Source: Prevotellaceae bacterium UBA5903
GTDB taxonomy: Bacteria; Bacteroidota; Bacteroidia; Bacteroidales; Bacteroidaceae
Assembly: GCA_002431845.1 (NCBI GenBank)
Contig: DJEH01000110.1
Span: 1-19,779 of the forward strand
DNA length: 19,779 nt
Direction of reading: 5' to 3'
Shown here: positions 1-8,470 of the stretch, piece by piece
Numbering within the stretch: the first letter of the stretch is position 1
Layout of the letters: the number at the start of each line of letters is the position of its first letter
Program-made: the position numbers and the translations under genes
The notes under the pieces: generated by a model
What the model saw: the letters and a program-made list of their open reading frames with translations, nothing else
Database searches by the model: none
Told to the model about the DNA's origin: nothing

Positions 1-36
1 AATTTTGAACACCTACTTAACAACTCTATTGTGTTG

Positions 37-67
37 CAAATTTAAGCCAACACCATAAGATGACAAA
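37..67 (-). promoter_or_regulatory. Bacteroidetes-type promoter firing leftwards out of the window
   Basis: On the minus strand a -33 TTTG (67-64) is followed after 19 nt by TAAATTTG (44-37), an exact match to the TAnnTTTG -7 element used by the Bacteroidetes primary sigma factor. Transcription should start near position 30 and read off the left edge. The driven gene is not visible. This promoter lies just beyond the putative malQ terminator, so the next gene on this strand probably forms its own transcription unit. Confidence 0.65.
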
Positions 68-125
68 GTGTTTCTTTTATGATTTGACACTATAGATCCT
101 ATAAGTACTTGTTTTGTAAAGCGTA

Positions 126-154
126 GATTAAAAATATGCACAAATATCGTGTGC
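126..154 (-). terminator. Weak candidate terminator of malQ
   Basis: Read on the minus strand, GCACA (154-150) pairs with TGTGC (142-138) across a 7-nt loop. An AT-rich tract containing TTTTT follows. The hairpin starts about 27 nt after the malQ stop codon. The stem has only 5 bp, so termination may be partial, but a new promoter lying immediately beyond it fits an end of transcription here. The rest of 1-180 shows no gene. Confidence 0.4.
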
Positions 155-180
155 TACCATCTTTAAGATAGCAATTTTAT

Positions 181-2967
181 CTACCTATCCGACATGCTGA
201 TGAGTGCGCGTACTTTCTCGTTGAAATCGCTGCTTTGCAGCAGTTTGTCGAGTGTAATGTGCATGCGATAGCGCCAATATTGATTGGGATTGGCGGGCAC
301 GTTGATTTGTTCCTCTTCGGGGTGAGAACTGCGCAATGATGGCGATATGGCAAACCAATCTTGCAGGGCAATAAGGCAAAGCATAGAGGGCGATTGTAGG
401 TGTTGCGCCACAATTTCTTCGCATATCTCGGGGGTGGCTTCGGTGGGAGCACAGCCAGTGTGATGGAGTGCTTGTTCCCAAAATGCTTGTGTTTGTTCAG
501 TGTTCTCGGTCCACCAAAGTCGCAATGGAGGCATGTCGTGAGTGCCAATAGTAGATACCGACAAATAAGGGTTGTCTGAAAGCCTACCAAAGCGCAAACC
601 ATAGGCTTTGGGCATTCGCTGAATTTCGAGCGATAGAATTTGCAGTCTTTCAAGCACGCCCTTAACTGATGTAGGCACCATGCCAAGGTCTTCGGCACAA
701 GGCAACATACCATTTCCGTTGATAGGGTAGAGTTGTAACGATGGGTTGCATGCATCGCTGCTATTTGTTACTGCAGGAACTTTTTTCATCGCTTCGTCTG
801 CCCAGAACTGGTTGTTGCGTTCGTAGAAGAAATGGTCGTGAAGGTGGTCGAAGGCCTGCTTATCAGTATCCGAAAGTGTTTGGTAACGATGCGATAAACG
901 TCCCATTACACGTGGATGAAAAAACAAGGGGTTGTTGTTGTCTGCAACAAACAACACTTCGCAAGCCAAGTCGAGCAGCGCTTGTTGGGTATCATCGTCG
1001 TGAACTGTTTTCACAATATTGCGTTGTGAGCGATATTCACCCTTTAACGTATATCCTTGCGGAGTAAGCTCAAGATAAGTTGAAATAAAGCGACTATTTT
1101 TTATACTCTCTGCTATGGCTTTAGCTCTTTGCAAAGATATGATAGGTATACATAAATCCTTAACGTTGGCGCCAAAGCCCATATTCCGAATTTCGTTCTC
1201 GCTATAAGGCAAAGCAGGGCGAAATTGCCCTAATAGTCCATAAATCTGATTGGTGGGCACCTCCCATATACGGAAAAATCCCAACACATGGTCAATGCGG
1301 TAAGCATCGAAATAAAGTGCCATGTGCTTTAGGCGATTGCGCCACCATTGGTAGTTGTCTTTGGCCATTTCCTCCCAATTGTAAGTGGGAAATCCCCAAT
1401 TCTGCCCATGCACAGCAAAGTCATCGGGGGGTGCACCCGCTTGTCCGTCAAAGTGGAATAGATGTCCATCGGCCCATGCTGGCACGCTATCTCTGCTCAC
1501 GCCGATGGGGATGTCGCCCTTTAAGATGACGCCTCGTTCGCGAGCCTCGGTATGTACACTAAGCATCTGCTTGTGTAACAAAAATTGCGTGTATGTGTAG
1601 AAATCGTATGCCTTTTTTAGTTCAGGGCGTTCAGTGCAGTAGTTTTGTGCGTTATCGGCTTTAGGCGCATTGGATGGCCATGTACGGAAATCTGCCGTAT
1701 GGTAGTGGTCGCGTAAGGCACAGAATGTTGCATATTGTGGTAGCCAATGTTCGTTGCTACTAACGAACTGCTTAAACGATGAAGTGTGCAAAGTTCTGCT
1801 TCCTTCTGCTGCGAACAAATCGTGCAAGAAACTTATTTTCAATGCAAAAGTTTGCTCATAGTCAAGTTGAGGCAATAGGTTGAGTTCGTGCCCGCGTTGC
1901 GCATATTTGGCATAAAGAGCTGTGTTACACCATGGTGTCATATCTAGGTAGATAGGATGAAGTGCAAACACCGAGATACCATTATAGGGATACGAGTCGT
2001 GCCATGTTCCAGTGCGTGTTGTGTCGTTGATAGGTAGCAGTTGCACGGCTTTCATTCCTGTTTCAGCAGCCCATCGCACAAGTGTTATAAGGTCGCCAAA
2101 GTCGCCCACTCCCATACTATGCTCGCTACGCAAAGAGAACACAGGTATCACACAACCAGCCCCCTTCCACTGTGGTAAGGCTATGAGCGGAAACTCGTCT
2201 TGACGGATATATGAGAAGTTGGCATCGGTTGAATTTGGGCTGAGTTGTCGGTTGCCACCTTCCTCCCAAATGGTGCGTTCGGGGTGCTGAGCGTCGAGCA
2301 GTATATATTTGTATGCCGCCCCCTCTTCAAAGTCAGCCCTTGATAGTGGTAATGCCCATTCGTAAGTGCCAGTGCGTTGTAGCGGTAGAGCCTTCTCTAT
2401 ATGCCAATTGCCTAATCGCTTTGTGCTGCCTACAATAGCCCATTTATAGTTGTCATAGGGTGGGAGTGTGTGAAGCAATAATAAGTGGGGAGCGTTGAGT
2501 AGTTGCATGTGCATCTCTTCTCCGCCTCGTGGCAACATGGTACATTCAGCAAATGCCGAACGATGAAACAGCCCGCTCAGTGCCTTGTTGCACCAAGCAT
2601 CGTTGAAGCAGATGTGTGTGCGGTGGCAAAATCTAAACATTCGCCAATCGTTAGGCTCAATGCGCACCACATGCTTGTTGTTGCCCTCAACGATCTGATA
2701 TGCATAGCGTATGTATTGGCTATTGTCGGCAACGTTTATCGTAATCGTCCAATTGCTTTGGTCTGAACTATGCAACGTGGCATAGGTTATGTCTTGTTCG
2801 TCGATAGCGTATGCAAGTTCGGGTACTTCATTACCCTGAGTGGTGTAGTTGATATTGAATATAAGTGTTTTCAAAGAAAGTGATATTAGTGGTTTCTGTA
2901 TAAAAGAATGTGGTGTTCGCTTTGTAAGTAGGTGCAAGCACTCTTCGTAACATAAGCAACAATTCAT
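181..2967 (-). CDS. malQ: 4-alpha-glucanotransferase (amylomaltase, GH77) with two N-terminal CBM20 domains
   Basis: MalQ transfers alpha-1,4-glucan segments between maltooligosaccharides and releases glucose. It is a cytoplasmic enzyme of glycogen and maltodextrin metabolism. Two starch-binding CBM20-like domains precede the catalytic part: about residues 33-115, and about 163-245 with the signature LGNW...WEEGGNR. The GH77 domain starts near residue 268 (KGAGCVIPVFSLRS) and carries GDIPIGVSRDS. The catalytic residues are visible: nucleophile D559 in YRIDH, acid/base E759 in PCAEDLG, and D811 in GTHDMPP. This layout is shared by plant DPE2 and Bacteroidetes MalQ. The ATG at 2967 gives 928 aa, but the first 31 residues look unlike the family. 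A TTG at 2874, directly before KTLIFNINY, would give 897 aa, which I judge nearer the usual size. The start is therefore uncertain; the function is not. Confidence 0.93.
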   Translation of the reverse strand: MNCCLCYEECLHLLTKRTPHSFIQKPLISLSLKTLIFNINYTTQGNEVPELAYAIDEQDITYATLHSSDQSNWTITINVADNSQYIRYAYQIVEGNNKHVVRIEPNDWRMFRFCHRTHICFNDAWCNKALSGLFHRSAFAECTMLPRGGEEMHMQLLNAPHLLLLHTLPPYDNYKWAIVGSTKRLGNWHIEKALPLQRTGTYEWALPLSRADFEEGAAYKYILLDAQHPERTIWEEGGNRQLSPNSTDANFSYIRQDEFPLIALPQWKGAGCVIPVFSLRSEHSMGVGDFGDLITLVRWAAETGMKAVQLLPINDTTRTGTWHDSYPYNGISVFALHPIYLDMTPWCNTALYAKYAQRGHELNLLPQLDYEQTFALKISFLHDLFAAEGSRTLHTSSFKQFVSSNEHWLPQYATFCALRDHYHTADFRTWPSNAPKADNAQNYCTERPELKKAYDFYTYTQFLLHKQMLSVHTEARERGVILKGDIPIGVSRDSVPAWADGHLFHFDGQAGAPPDDFAVHGQNWGFPTYNWEEMAKDNYQWWRNRLKHMALYFDAYRIDHVLGFFRIWEVPTNQIYGLLGQFRPALPYSENEIRNMGFGANVKDLCIPIISLQRAKAIAESIKNSRFISTYLELTPQGYTLKGEYRSQRNIVKTVHDDDTQQALLDLACEVLFVADNNNPLFFHPRVMGRLSHRYQTLSDTDKQAFDHLHDHFFYERNNQFWADEAMKKVPAVTNSSDACNPSLQLYPINGNGMLPCAEDLGMVPTSVKGVLERLQILSLEIQRMPKAYGLRFGRLSDNPYLSVSTIGTHDMPPLRLWWTENTEQTQAFWEQALHHTGCAPTEATPEICEEIVAQHLQSPSMLCLIALQDWFAISPSLRSSHPEEEQINVPANPNQYWRYRMHITLDKLLQSSDFNEKVRALISMSDR

Positions 2968-3011
2968 GGTAAACTTAAAAATAAAATGTGAGATAGAGCA
3001 ATAAATGCAAA

Positions 3012-3019
3012 CAAAAATA
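3012..3019 (-). promoter_or_regulatory. Possible -7 element of malQ
   Basis: On the minus strand TATTTTTG fits TAnnTTTG and lies about 45 nt upstream of the ATG at 2967, or about 138 nt upstream of the TTG at 2874. No TTTG was found at the expected -33 distance, so this is only a weak candidate. Confidence 0.3.
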
Positions 3020-3105
3020 AACAGAGGTACTAAAATATTTTGGTTGTCGGATTCTATATTCGGCAGATTCTATTGTGTTTTTTTGAAAAAAAACGCACAA
3101 AACAC

Positions 3106-3136
3106 TTTGTAGTAAAACTATATGGTTGTATATTTG
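3106..3136 (+). promoter_or_regulatory. Promoter of the 6S-like RNA
   Basis: TTTG (3106-3109), a 19-nt spacer and TATATTTG (3129-3136) match the Bacteroidetes consensus at every defined position. Transcription is expected to start near 3143, a few bases before the closing stem of the structured RNA. No protein-coding start follows for about 250 nt, which supports a promoter for a non-coding transcript. Confidence 0.8.
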
Positions 3137-3142
3137 CATCAA

Positions 3143-3320
3143 CAATAAGGCTGTACCGGTTAGATTGGGATACTCATCAATAATTACTTGAAAACCGAGT
3201 CAACCAGTTATTTCAATGGCGTGCCGATATGCGCTTGCGTAGGGTCGGATTACAGAGATTAGCTGGAGCTCAAATCTTTATTTCGCTCGGAGTTTCATCA
3301 CATCACTGGTACAGCCATTT
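3143..3320 (+). ncRNA. ssrS: Candidate 6S RNA (6S-like / Bacteroidales-1-type structured RNA)
   Basis: The ends pair over 12 bp with one G-U: GGCTGTACCGGT (3149-3160) with ACTGGTACAGCC (3305-3316). Nested pairs continue inward: CCGAG 3195-3199 with CTCGG 3286-3290, CCAG 3204-3207 with CTGG 3263-3266, CCGA 3224-3227 with TCGG 3245-3248, then an apical TGCG/CGTA hairpin. The result is a long rod broken by internal loops, about 175 nt, behind a near-perfect promoter and ahead of a short T-run (3318-3321). This is the form of 6S RNA, which binds the RNA polymerase holoenzyme and mimics an open promoter. From memory, the Bacteroidales-1 RNA has been linked to 6S in this order. The structure is seen directly; the 6S identity is inferred from shape, size and promoter. 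An unrelated small RNA is the alternative. Confidence 0.62.
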
Positions 3321-3335
3321 TTATGTTTTAAAATC

Positions 3336-3375
3336 TTAAGGGGTATACGTTGAATATAAAAATGTATACCTTAAA
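3336..3375 (+). promoter_or_regulatory. Inverted repeat upstream of nadE (operator or weak terminator)
   Basis: GGTATAC (3342-3348) is repeated inverted as GTATACC (3364-3370) across a 15-nt AT-rich loop. Flanking TTAAG and CTTAA extend the symmetry, with two extra G residues on the left arm. No T-run follows, only an A-rich stretch, so a classical terminator is doubtful. Its place 20-60 nt before the nadE start suits an operator or a leader hairpin. No clear TAnnTTTG element was found for nadE itself. Confidence 0.4.
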
Positions 3376-3395
3376 AATATACGCACACATATCCA

Positions 3396-5342
3396 ATGCA
3401 AAATGGTTTTATAAAAGTGGCAGCAGCCATTCCATCGGTGAGAGTTGCTGATTGTGCTTACAACATACAGCAAATAGAAAATATCATGGCTACCGCCGAA
3501 GGACAAGGCATAGAGATTGTTTGCTTGCCCGAATTGGCTATAACGTCATATACATGCCAAGACCTTTTTCAGCAACAATTGTTGCTTGATGAGGCGGAGT
3601 CTTCATTGTTGAAACTCATAGAGTTTAGTCGCAATCTAAATGTGACGGCACTTGTAGGTGTGCCCATTTCGTATGGTAGCATGCTGTTTAACTGTGCAGC
3701 CGTAATACAGCACGGCAAAATTTATGGACTTATCCCTAAGACGTTCTTACCTAACTATAAAGAGTTTTACGAAAAGCGTTGGTTTACCTCGGCAGAGGTG
3801 TTAGGACAGGGGGTAGAGTTGCGTTTTTGCGGTCAAACAGTACCTTTAAGCAAACATTTACTTTTTAGTACGTCGCATTGCACTTTTGGCATTGAAATAT
3901 GCGAAGATTTGTGGGCGCCCACCCCTCCAAGCAATCATTTGGCATTGGCAGGAGCCGACATCATTTTTAATTTGAGCGCAAGCAATGAACTCATTGGTAA
4001 GGCTAACTATCTGCGTGCGTTGGTAGAAAATCAGAGCGCACGATTGTTGGCAGGCTATGTATATGCTGGCAGTGGATATGGCGAGAGTACACAAGACCTT
4101 GTGTTTAGTGGTAGAGCATACATAGCTGAAAATGGTACTTTGTTGGCACAGGCAGAACGCTTTGCCATGTGTGAGCAGCTCATCAGTAGCGAAATTGATG
4201 TAGAGCGCTTGCGTGCCGAGCGCCGACTGAATACAACCTTTGCTAGCGCTATCGCTATAGAGCATTTGCCTGCGGTGCAACACATCGAAATAGACGCATA
4301 CACCAACAACGTGCCTTTTAAACTTACACGCTTTATTGATGCACATCCGTTTGTACCCGAGGGTGAGGAACTCGACGAACGTTGCGAGGAGATAGTATGC
4401 ATACAGAGCGAGGCTCTTGCTCGACGTATAGAACATACCCATGCCAAAACGGTTGTAGTGGGTATTAGTGGGGGCCTTGATTCTACTTTAGCACTGCTTG
4501 TGGCTGTGCATGCTTTTGATCGTTTGGATCGCGACCGCAGAGGTATTGTAGGCGTAACGATGCCTGGTTTTGGTACAACCGATCGTACCTATACCAATGC
4601 TATATATCTTATGCAAGAACTTGGTGTTACTATTCGCGAGATTAGCATCGTGCCAGCTGTTACACAACATTTTAAAGACATTGACCACGACATCACTGTG
4701 CACGACCTAACTTATGAGAACTCTCAAGCTCGCGAACGCACACAGATATTAATGGATGTTGCAGGACAAATGGGAGGCTTTGTAGTGGGTACAGGCGATC
4801 TAAGCGAATTGGCTCTTGGATGGGCCACTTACAATGGTGACCACATGAGCATGTATGGCGTAAACGCCTCAATACCCAAGACCTTAGTAAAGCACCTTGT
4901 GAGTTGGGCTGCACGCAATATGGCCGACGATGCAAGTCGTGCAACATTGCTCGACATTGTAGACACACCTATCAGTCCAGAACTTATACCTGCCGACGAA
5001 AATGGTAATATTAAGCAAGTGACTGAGGACTTAGTAGGTCCCTACGAACTGCACGATTTCTTTTTGTACTACACACTCCGCTATGGTTTTCGTCCACAAA
5101 AGATTTATTATCTTGCATGTCATGCTTTTGATGGAACGGGCAATGGGACGGCCTTTGCAGAAGAAGTGATACTGAAGTGGCTCCGTACATTTTTCCGTCG
5201 CTTCTTTACACAACAGTTCAAACGCTCGTGCTTGCCCGATGGTCCTAAAGTGGGTAGTTGCTCGCTCAGTCCGAGAGGCGATTGGCGTATGCCGTCGGAT
5301 GCTTGTAACGATGCATGGTTGAGCGATTTAGAGGATAAGTAA
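3396..5342 (+). CDS. nadE: Glutamine-dependent NAD+ synthetase
   Basis: This cytoplasmic enzyme makes NAD+ from nicotinic acid adenine dinucleotide, ATP and ammonia, taking the ammonia from glutamine. The N-terminal nitrilase-type glutaminase domain (about residues 1-280) shows the triad E46 (CLPELAIT), K115 (LIPKTFLPNYKEF) and C169 (GIEICEDLW). The synthetase domain begins near residue 340 and has the ATP-pyrophosphatase loop SGGLDS at 358-363, followed by GTGDLSELALGW and the NASIPKTLV segment. At 648 aa it has the usual length of the two-domain form, and the N-terminus fits the family without adjustment. It heads the plus-strand gene cluster. The next gene starts 28 nt after its stop. Confidence 0.96.
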   Translation: MQNGFIKVAAAIPSVRVADCAYNIQQIENIMATAEGQGIEIVCLPELAITSYTCQDLFQQQLLLDEAESSLLKLIEFSRNLNVTALVGVPISYGSMLFNCAAVIQHGKIYGLIPKTFLPNYKEFYEKRWFTSAEVLGQGVELRFCGQTVPLSKHLLFSTSHCTFGIEICEDLWAPTPPSNHLALAGADIIFNLSASNELIGKANYLRALVENQSARLLAGYVYAGSGYGESTQDLVFSGRAYIAENGTLLAQAERFAMCEQLISSEIDVERLRAERRLNTTFASAIAIEHLPAVQHIEIDAYTNNVPFKLTRFIDAHPFVPEGEELDERCEEIVCIQSEALARRIEHTHAKTVVVGISGGLDSTLALLVAVHAFDRLDRDRRGIVGVTMPGFGTTDRTYTNAIYLMQELGVTIREISIVPAVTQHFKDIDHDITVHDLTYENSQARERTQILMDVAGQMGGFVVGTGDLSELALGWATYNGDHMSMYGVNASIPKTLVKHLVSWAARNMADDASRATLLDIVDTPISPELIPADENGNIKQVTEDLVGPYELHDFFLYYTLRYGFRPQKIYYLACHAFDGTGNGTAFAEEVILKWLRTFFRRFFTQQFKRSCLPDGPKVGSCSLSPRGDWRMPSDACNDAWLSDLEDK

Positions 5343-5370
5343 ATGACTGATAAACGTAGAGTTTTTAACA

Positions 5371-5904
5371 ATGAAAAAACATCTATTTTTACTCTTGTTG
5401 GCCCTTTTATTACTTCCATTATCGGTTTGTGCTAAGGGCACATTCTTTGTTCGTATTATGCCCGATCGCAATACGCTCTATGCTGGCGATAGTATGTTGG
5501 TGTCGGTAGTGCTTTATGCTTCGGCTCCAATAGCAAAGGCTGAATGCACAACAAACTTTAGTATAAAGGGTGGAAACTGCGGAGTGCGCAAACTTAACAT
5601 TAATCGTGATGCAACGGCAAATCGTGTTCGCGAGGGGCAGAATATATACTACACATTGGTGTGGAACCAATATGTGGTAGCTCCAACAAAAACAGGCCGA
5701 TATACAGTGCCTACTCAAAAGTTTAAGGCAACATTGCAGCAAGTTGAGAGTATGCCCGACCTTTTTGACCAAATGATGGGAATAACACCAAAATATCGCG
5801 AAGAAAAGGTGATAGGAACGTCAGAACCCTACACTTTTGAGGTGACTAGCAAACCCTTGCGCTCTACGCAAGAGATGATGCGAAGTGGAACGGGCGTGCT
5901 TTAA
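5371..5904 (+). CDS. Small exported BatD-like (oxygen-tolerance) single-domain protein
   Basis: A signal peptide is clear: MKKH, a leucine-rich core, then a likely cleavage near VCAKG at residue 20-22. About 155 mature residues follow, with the pattern of the BatD N-terminal beta-sandwich: an initial beta strand ending in YAGDS, an F-x-IKGGNCG segment, and YVVAPTKTGRYTVP, matching the 'P.k.G.y.IP' strand of BatD. Full BatD proteins are several hundred residues with repeated domains and a C-terminal membrane helix. This one has a single domain and no second membrane segment. BatD belongs to the Bacteroides aerotolerance group with BatA/B/C/E, none of which is present here. The stop overlaps the next ATG by one base, suggesting translational coupling with tsaC. 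The fold assignment is from motif memory and the role is unknown. Confidence 0.7.
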   Translation: MKKHLFLLLLALLLLPLSVCAKGTFFVRIMPDRNTLYAGDSMLVSVVLYASAPIAKAECTTNFSIKGGNCGVRKLNINRDATANRVREGQNIYYTLVWNQYVVAPTKTGRYTVPTQKFKATLQQVESMPDLFDQMMGITPKYREEKVIGTSEPYTFEVTSKPLRSTQEMMRSGTGVL

Positions 5905-6539
5905 TGAACATAGCATACATAAAATTATTAAAAAACATGGCTAAAGAATATAATAAGACCGAAGGACATTTGCGCGAATATCGCGAGGATATAGGCAAGG
6001 CCATAGAGGTGATGAATAAGGGGGGCGTAATACTGTATCCTACAGACACTATCTGGGGGTTAGGCTGTGATGCAACCAACGAAGAAGCCGTTAAACGCAT
6101 CTACGAAATAAAGCAACGCAATGATGCAAAGGCTCTTATTACGCTTGTAGACTCTGAGGCTAAAATAGACTTTTATGTGCGCGAGGTGCCAGAGGTGGCA
6201 TGGCAACTGATAGATGTGGCAGAGCGCCCGCTAACAATTATATACGATGGTGCACGTAATCTTGCTCCAAACCTTTTGGCCGAAGATGGTAGTGCTGGCA
6301 TTCGCATTACTAAAGAGGAGTTTAGTCGCAATTTGTGCATGCGTATGCGCAGAGCTATAGTCTCAACGTCGGCTAATATCAGCGGCGAACCTTCGCCAAA
6401 GTGCTTTGCCGACATTTCGTCTGAGATACTGAATGCTGTAGACTATGTTTGCACTTCGCGACGCAATGAAACACACAATCCTCCCGCCTCAAACATTATT
6501 AAATTAGGAGTAGGGGGCGAAGTGAAAGTTATAAGATAA
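5904..6539 (+). CDS. tsaC: L-threonylcarbamoyladenylate synthase (TsaC/Sua5/YrdC family)
   Basis: TsaC makes threonylcarbamoyl-AMP from threonine, bicarbonate and ATP, the first step of the t6A37 modification of ANN-decoding tRNAs. The protein has only the YrdC domain and lacks the Sua5 C-terminal domain. Visible motifs are YPTDTIWGLGCDA (residues 45-57), the K70-x-R72 substrate-binding pair, and STSANISG (154-161). The ATG at 5904 overlaps the upstream stop by one base. A second in-frame ATG at 5937, before AKEYNKTEG, would remove 11 residues and is also plausible. The 211-aa length fits the short TsaC type. It is translationally linked to the BatD-like gene and lies 38 nt before the ClC gene. 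Confidence 0.92.
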   Translation: MNIAYIKLLKNMAKEYNKTEGHLREYREDIGKAIEVMNKGGVILYPTDTIWGLGCDATNEEAVKRIYEIKQRNDAKALITLVDSEAKIDFYVREVPEVAWQLIDVAERPLTIIYDGARNLAPNLLAEDGSAGIRITKEEFSRNLCMRMRRAIVSTSANISGEPSPKCFADISSEILNAVDYVCTSRRNETHNPPASNIIKLGVGGEVKVIR

Positions 6540-6577
6540 GTAATTAAAAACTTATCAAATATTACCAATAATTAAAG

Positions 6578-8464
6578 ATGTTAGCAGACCAATCTTATTC
6601 GTTAAATAATAATGATGTGGATGTTGTAATCGATGCCCAAGAGGGCTCGCATGCAACAAGAGCGTACAATAAGGTGCAGGGTAATAACAAAACTTTGCGC
6701 AAATTGTCTGTGTGGATAGCCAAGCATTTAAGCGAAAGGCAGTTTATCTTGATTTTGGCTTTCTTGGTTGGTGTGGGCTCGGCTGTGGCTGCACAAGTGC
6801 TAAAGTTGCTTATCAACGAGATAGAGCATATGCTTACTTCGCAGTTTGATGTTACACGTGCCAACTGGTTGTTCTTGGTTTATCCTGTAGTAGGCATTTA
6901 TCTTACAGCACTTTTTATTAAGTATGTTGTGCGCGATGATATTGGACATGGTGTAACAAAGATACTTTATGCCTTGTCGCGAAGGCAAGGTAATATACGT
7001 GGACACAACTGCTGGTCGAGTGTAGTAGCATCTGCATTAACCATTGGTTTTGGTGGTTCGGTAGGTGCTGAGTCGCCAATCGTACTGACGGGTTCGGCCA
7101 TAGGTAGCTCGTTAGGACGTTTGTTCAATCTTGACCATAAAACCATGATGCTACTTATAGGTTGTGGCGCTTCGGGAGCAGTAGCGGGCATCTTTAAGGC
7201 GCCTATCGCTGGCTTAATGTTTACGCTCGAGGTGCTGATGGTAGACCTCACGATGGCTTCGTTGCTGCCATTGTTGGTGAGCTGTTTAACTGCAACTTGT
7301 ATTACGTATGCGTGGACGGGTATGAGTCCAATGTTCAACTTTGTGCTGAACGATCCCTTTGCCGTAGACCGTGTGCCTACATCTGTAATGTTGGGAGTTT
7401 GCTGCGGATTTATATCACTCTACTTTACACGAGTGATGAACTCTTTTGAGCAAGTATTTGGCCGATTGAACAACATGTATGCTAAGTTAGCTCTGGGTGG
7501 GGTGGTTCTTGCAGTGCTAATTTATTTCTTCCCACCGCTTTATGGCGAAGGATATAGCACTATTTCAATATTGCTTAATGGTAGTTCAAGTAATGAAGCC
7601 AACATGGTGCTCAATAATTCGTTATTCTACGGACATCAAAACTTATTGCTTGTTTACTTAGGATTGATTATTTTGCTAAAAGTTTTTGCCACTACTGCTA
7701 CTAATGGTGGTGGAGGATGTGGTGGTACATTTGCTCCGAGTTTGTTTTTAGGCTGTATAGGTGGCTTTGTATTTTCGCGTTTATGGAACGAATACGGGCT
7801 ATGGAGTACCACTGTGCCCGAAACAAATTATGCCTTATTGGGCATGGCGGGTGTGATGAGTGGCGTGTTTCATGCACCATTAACAGGCGTGTTTTTGATA
7901 GCAGAGCTAACGGGAGGATACCAACTCTTTATCCCACTTATGATAGTGTCGGTTGCCTCGTATCTTACTATCAATGCTTTTGAAAAACATAGCATTTATG
8001 CCATGCGTTTGGCACGTAAAGGTGAATTGCTCACACACCACAAAGATCGTTCAGTGCTTACGCTCATGACGCTTGATTCGATTATAGACAAGGAGCGCCC
8101 GTTGCTTCATCCCGATATGTATTTGGGACAGATTGTGCAGGCAGTTTCTACAAGCAAATCCTTGCACTTTGCTGTAGTAGATATGAAAGGCGGCATGTTA
8201 GGTGTGATAAATGTGAATAAAATACGTAAGATAATCTTTCGTAGCGAGTTATACCGCATGTACAAGGCTTCGCAGCTCATGCGGCAACCCGAAATGATAT
8301 TGAGAACCAACGACAATATGCAAACAGTGATGAATAAGTTTGCACACTGCGATGCGGGCACGTTGCCAGTATTAAAGCCAGATGGTACGTTTGTTGGTTT
8401 TGTTTCGCGTACGCGCCTTTATTCATCCTATCGTCAGGTGATGAAGGACTTTTCAGAAGAATAG
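6578..8464 (+). CDS. ClC-family chloride channel/transporter with C-terminal CBS pair
   Basis: This is an integral inner-membrane anion channel or transporter. After about 50 cytoplasmic residues, the ClC membrane domain runs from about 55 to 470. The gating glutamate is E165 in GAESP, the counterpart of GREGP. The GxFxP element is GGTFAPSLFLG (382-392). The first motif, usually GSGIP, is the divergent GHGVT (123-127). At the position of the E. coli 'proton glutamate' E203 there is V219 (TLEVL), as in eukaryotic ClC channels, so proton coupling may be absent or changed. Two CBS domains (about 490-550 and 560-620) form a likely nucleotide-sensing module. It starts 38 nt after tsaC. Whether it is a channel or an exchanger cannot be told from sequence alone. 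Confidence 0.92.
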   Translation: MLADQSYSLNNNDVDVVIDAQEGSHATRAYNKVQGNNKTLRKLSVWIAKHLSERQFILILAFLVGVGSAVAAQVLKLLINEIEHMLTSQFDVTRANWLFLVYPVVGIYLTALFIKYVVRDDIGHGVTKILYALSRRQGNIRGHNCWSSVVASALTIGFGGSVGAESPIVLTGSAIGSSLGRLFNLDHKTMMLLIGCGASGAVAGIFKAPIAGLMFTLEVLMVDLTMASLLPLLVSCLTATCITYAWTGMSPMFNFVLNDPFAVDRVPTSVMLGVCCGFISLYFTRVMNSFEQVFGRLNNMYAKLALGGVVLAVLIYFFPPLYGEGYSTISILLNGSSSNEANMVLNNSLFYGHQNLLLVYLGLIILLKVFATTATNGGGGCGGTFAPSLFLGCIGGFVFSRLWNEYGLWSTTVPETNYALLGMAGVMSGVFHAPLTGVFLIAELTGGYQLFIPLMIVSVASYLTINAFEKHSIYAMRLARKGELLTHHKDRSVLTLMTLDSIIDKERPLLHPDMYLGQIVQAVSTSKSLHFAVVDMKGGMLGVINVNKIRKIIFRSELYRMYKASQLMRQPEMILRTNDNMQTVMNKFAHCDAGTLPVLKPDGTFVGFVSRTRLYSSYRQVMKDFSEE

Positions 8465-8470
8465 AGTATT

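Noticed and set aside
177..755. Open frame of 192 aa on the minus strand overlapping malQ
   Set aside because: It is a shadow of malQ in another frame, rich in Cys and His with no family resemblance, and malQ is certain by its catalytic motifs.
3858..4442. Long antisense frame inside nadE
   Set aside because: It has no recognisable domain or promoter; nadE explains the sequence with all its active-site residues.
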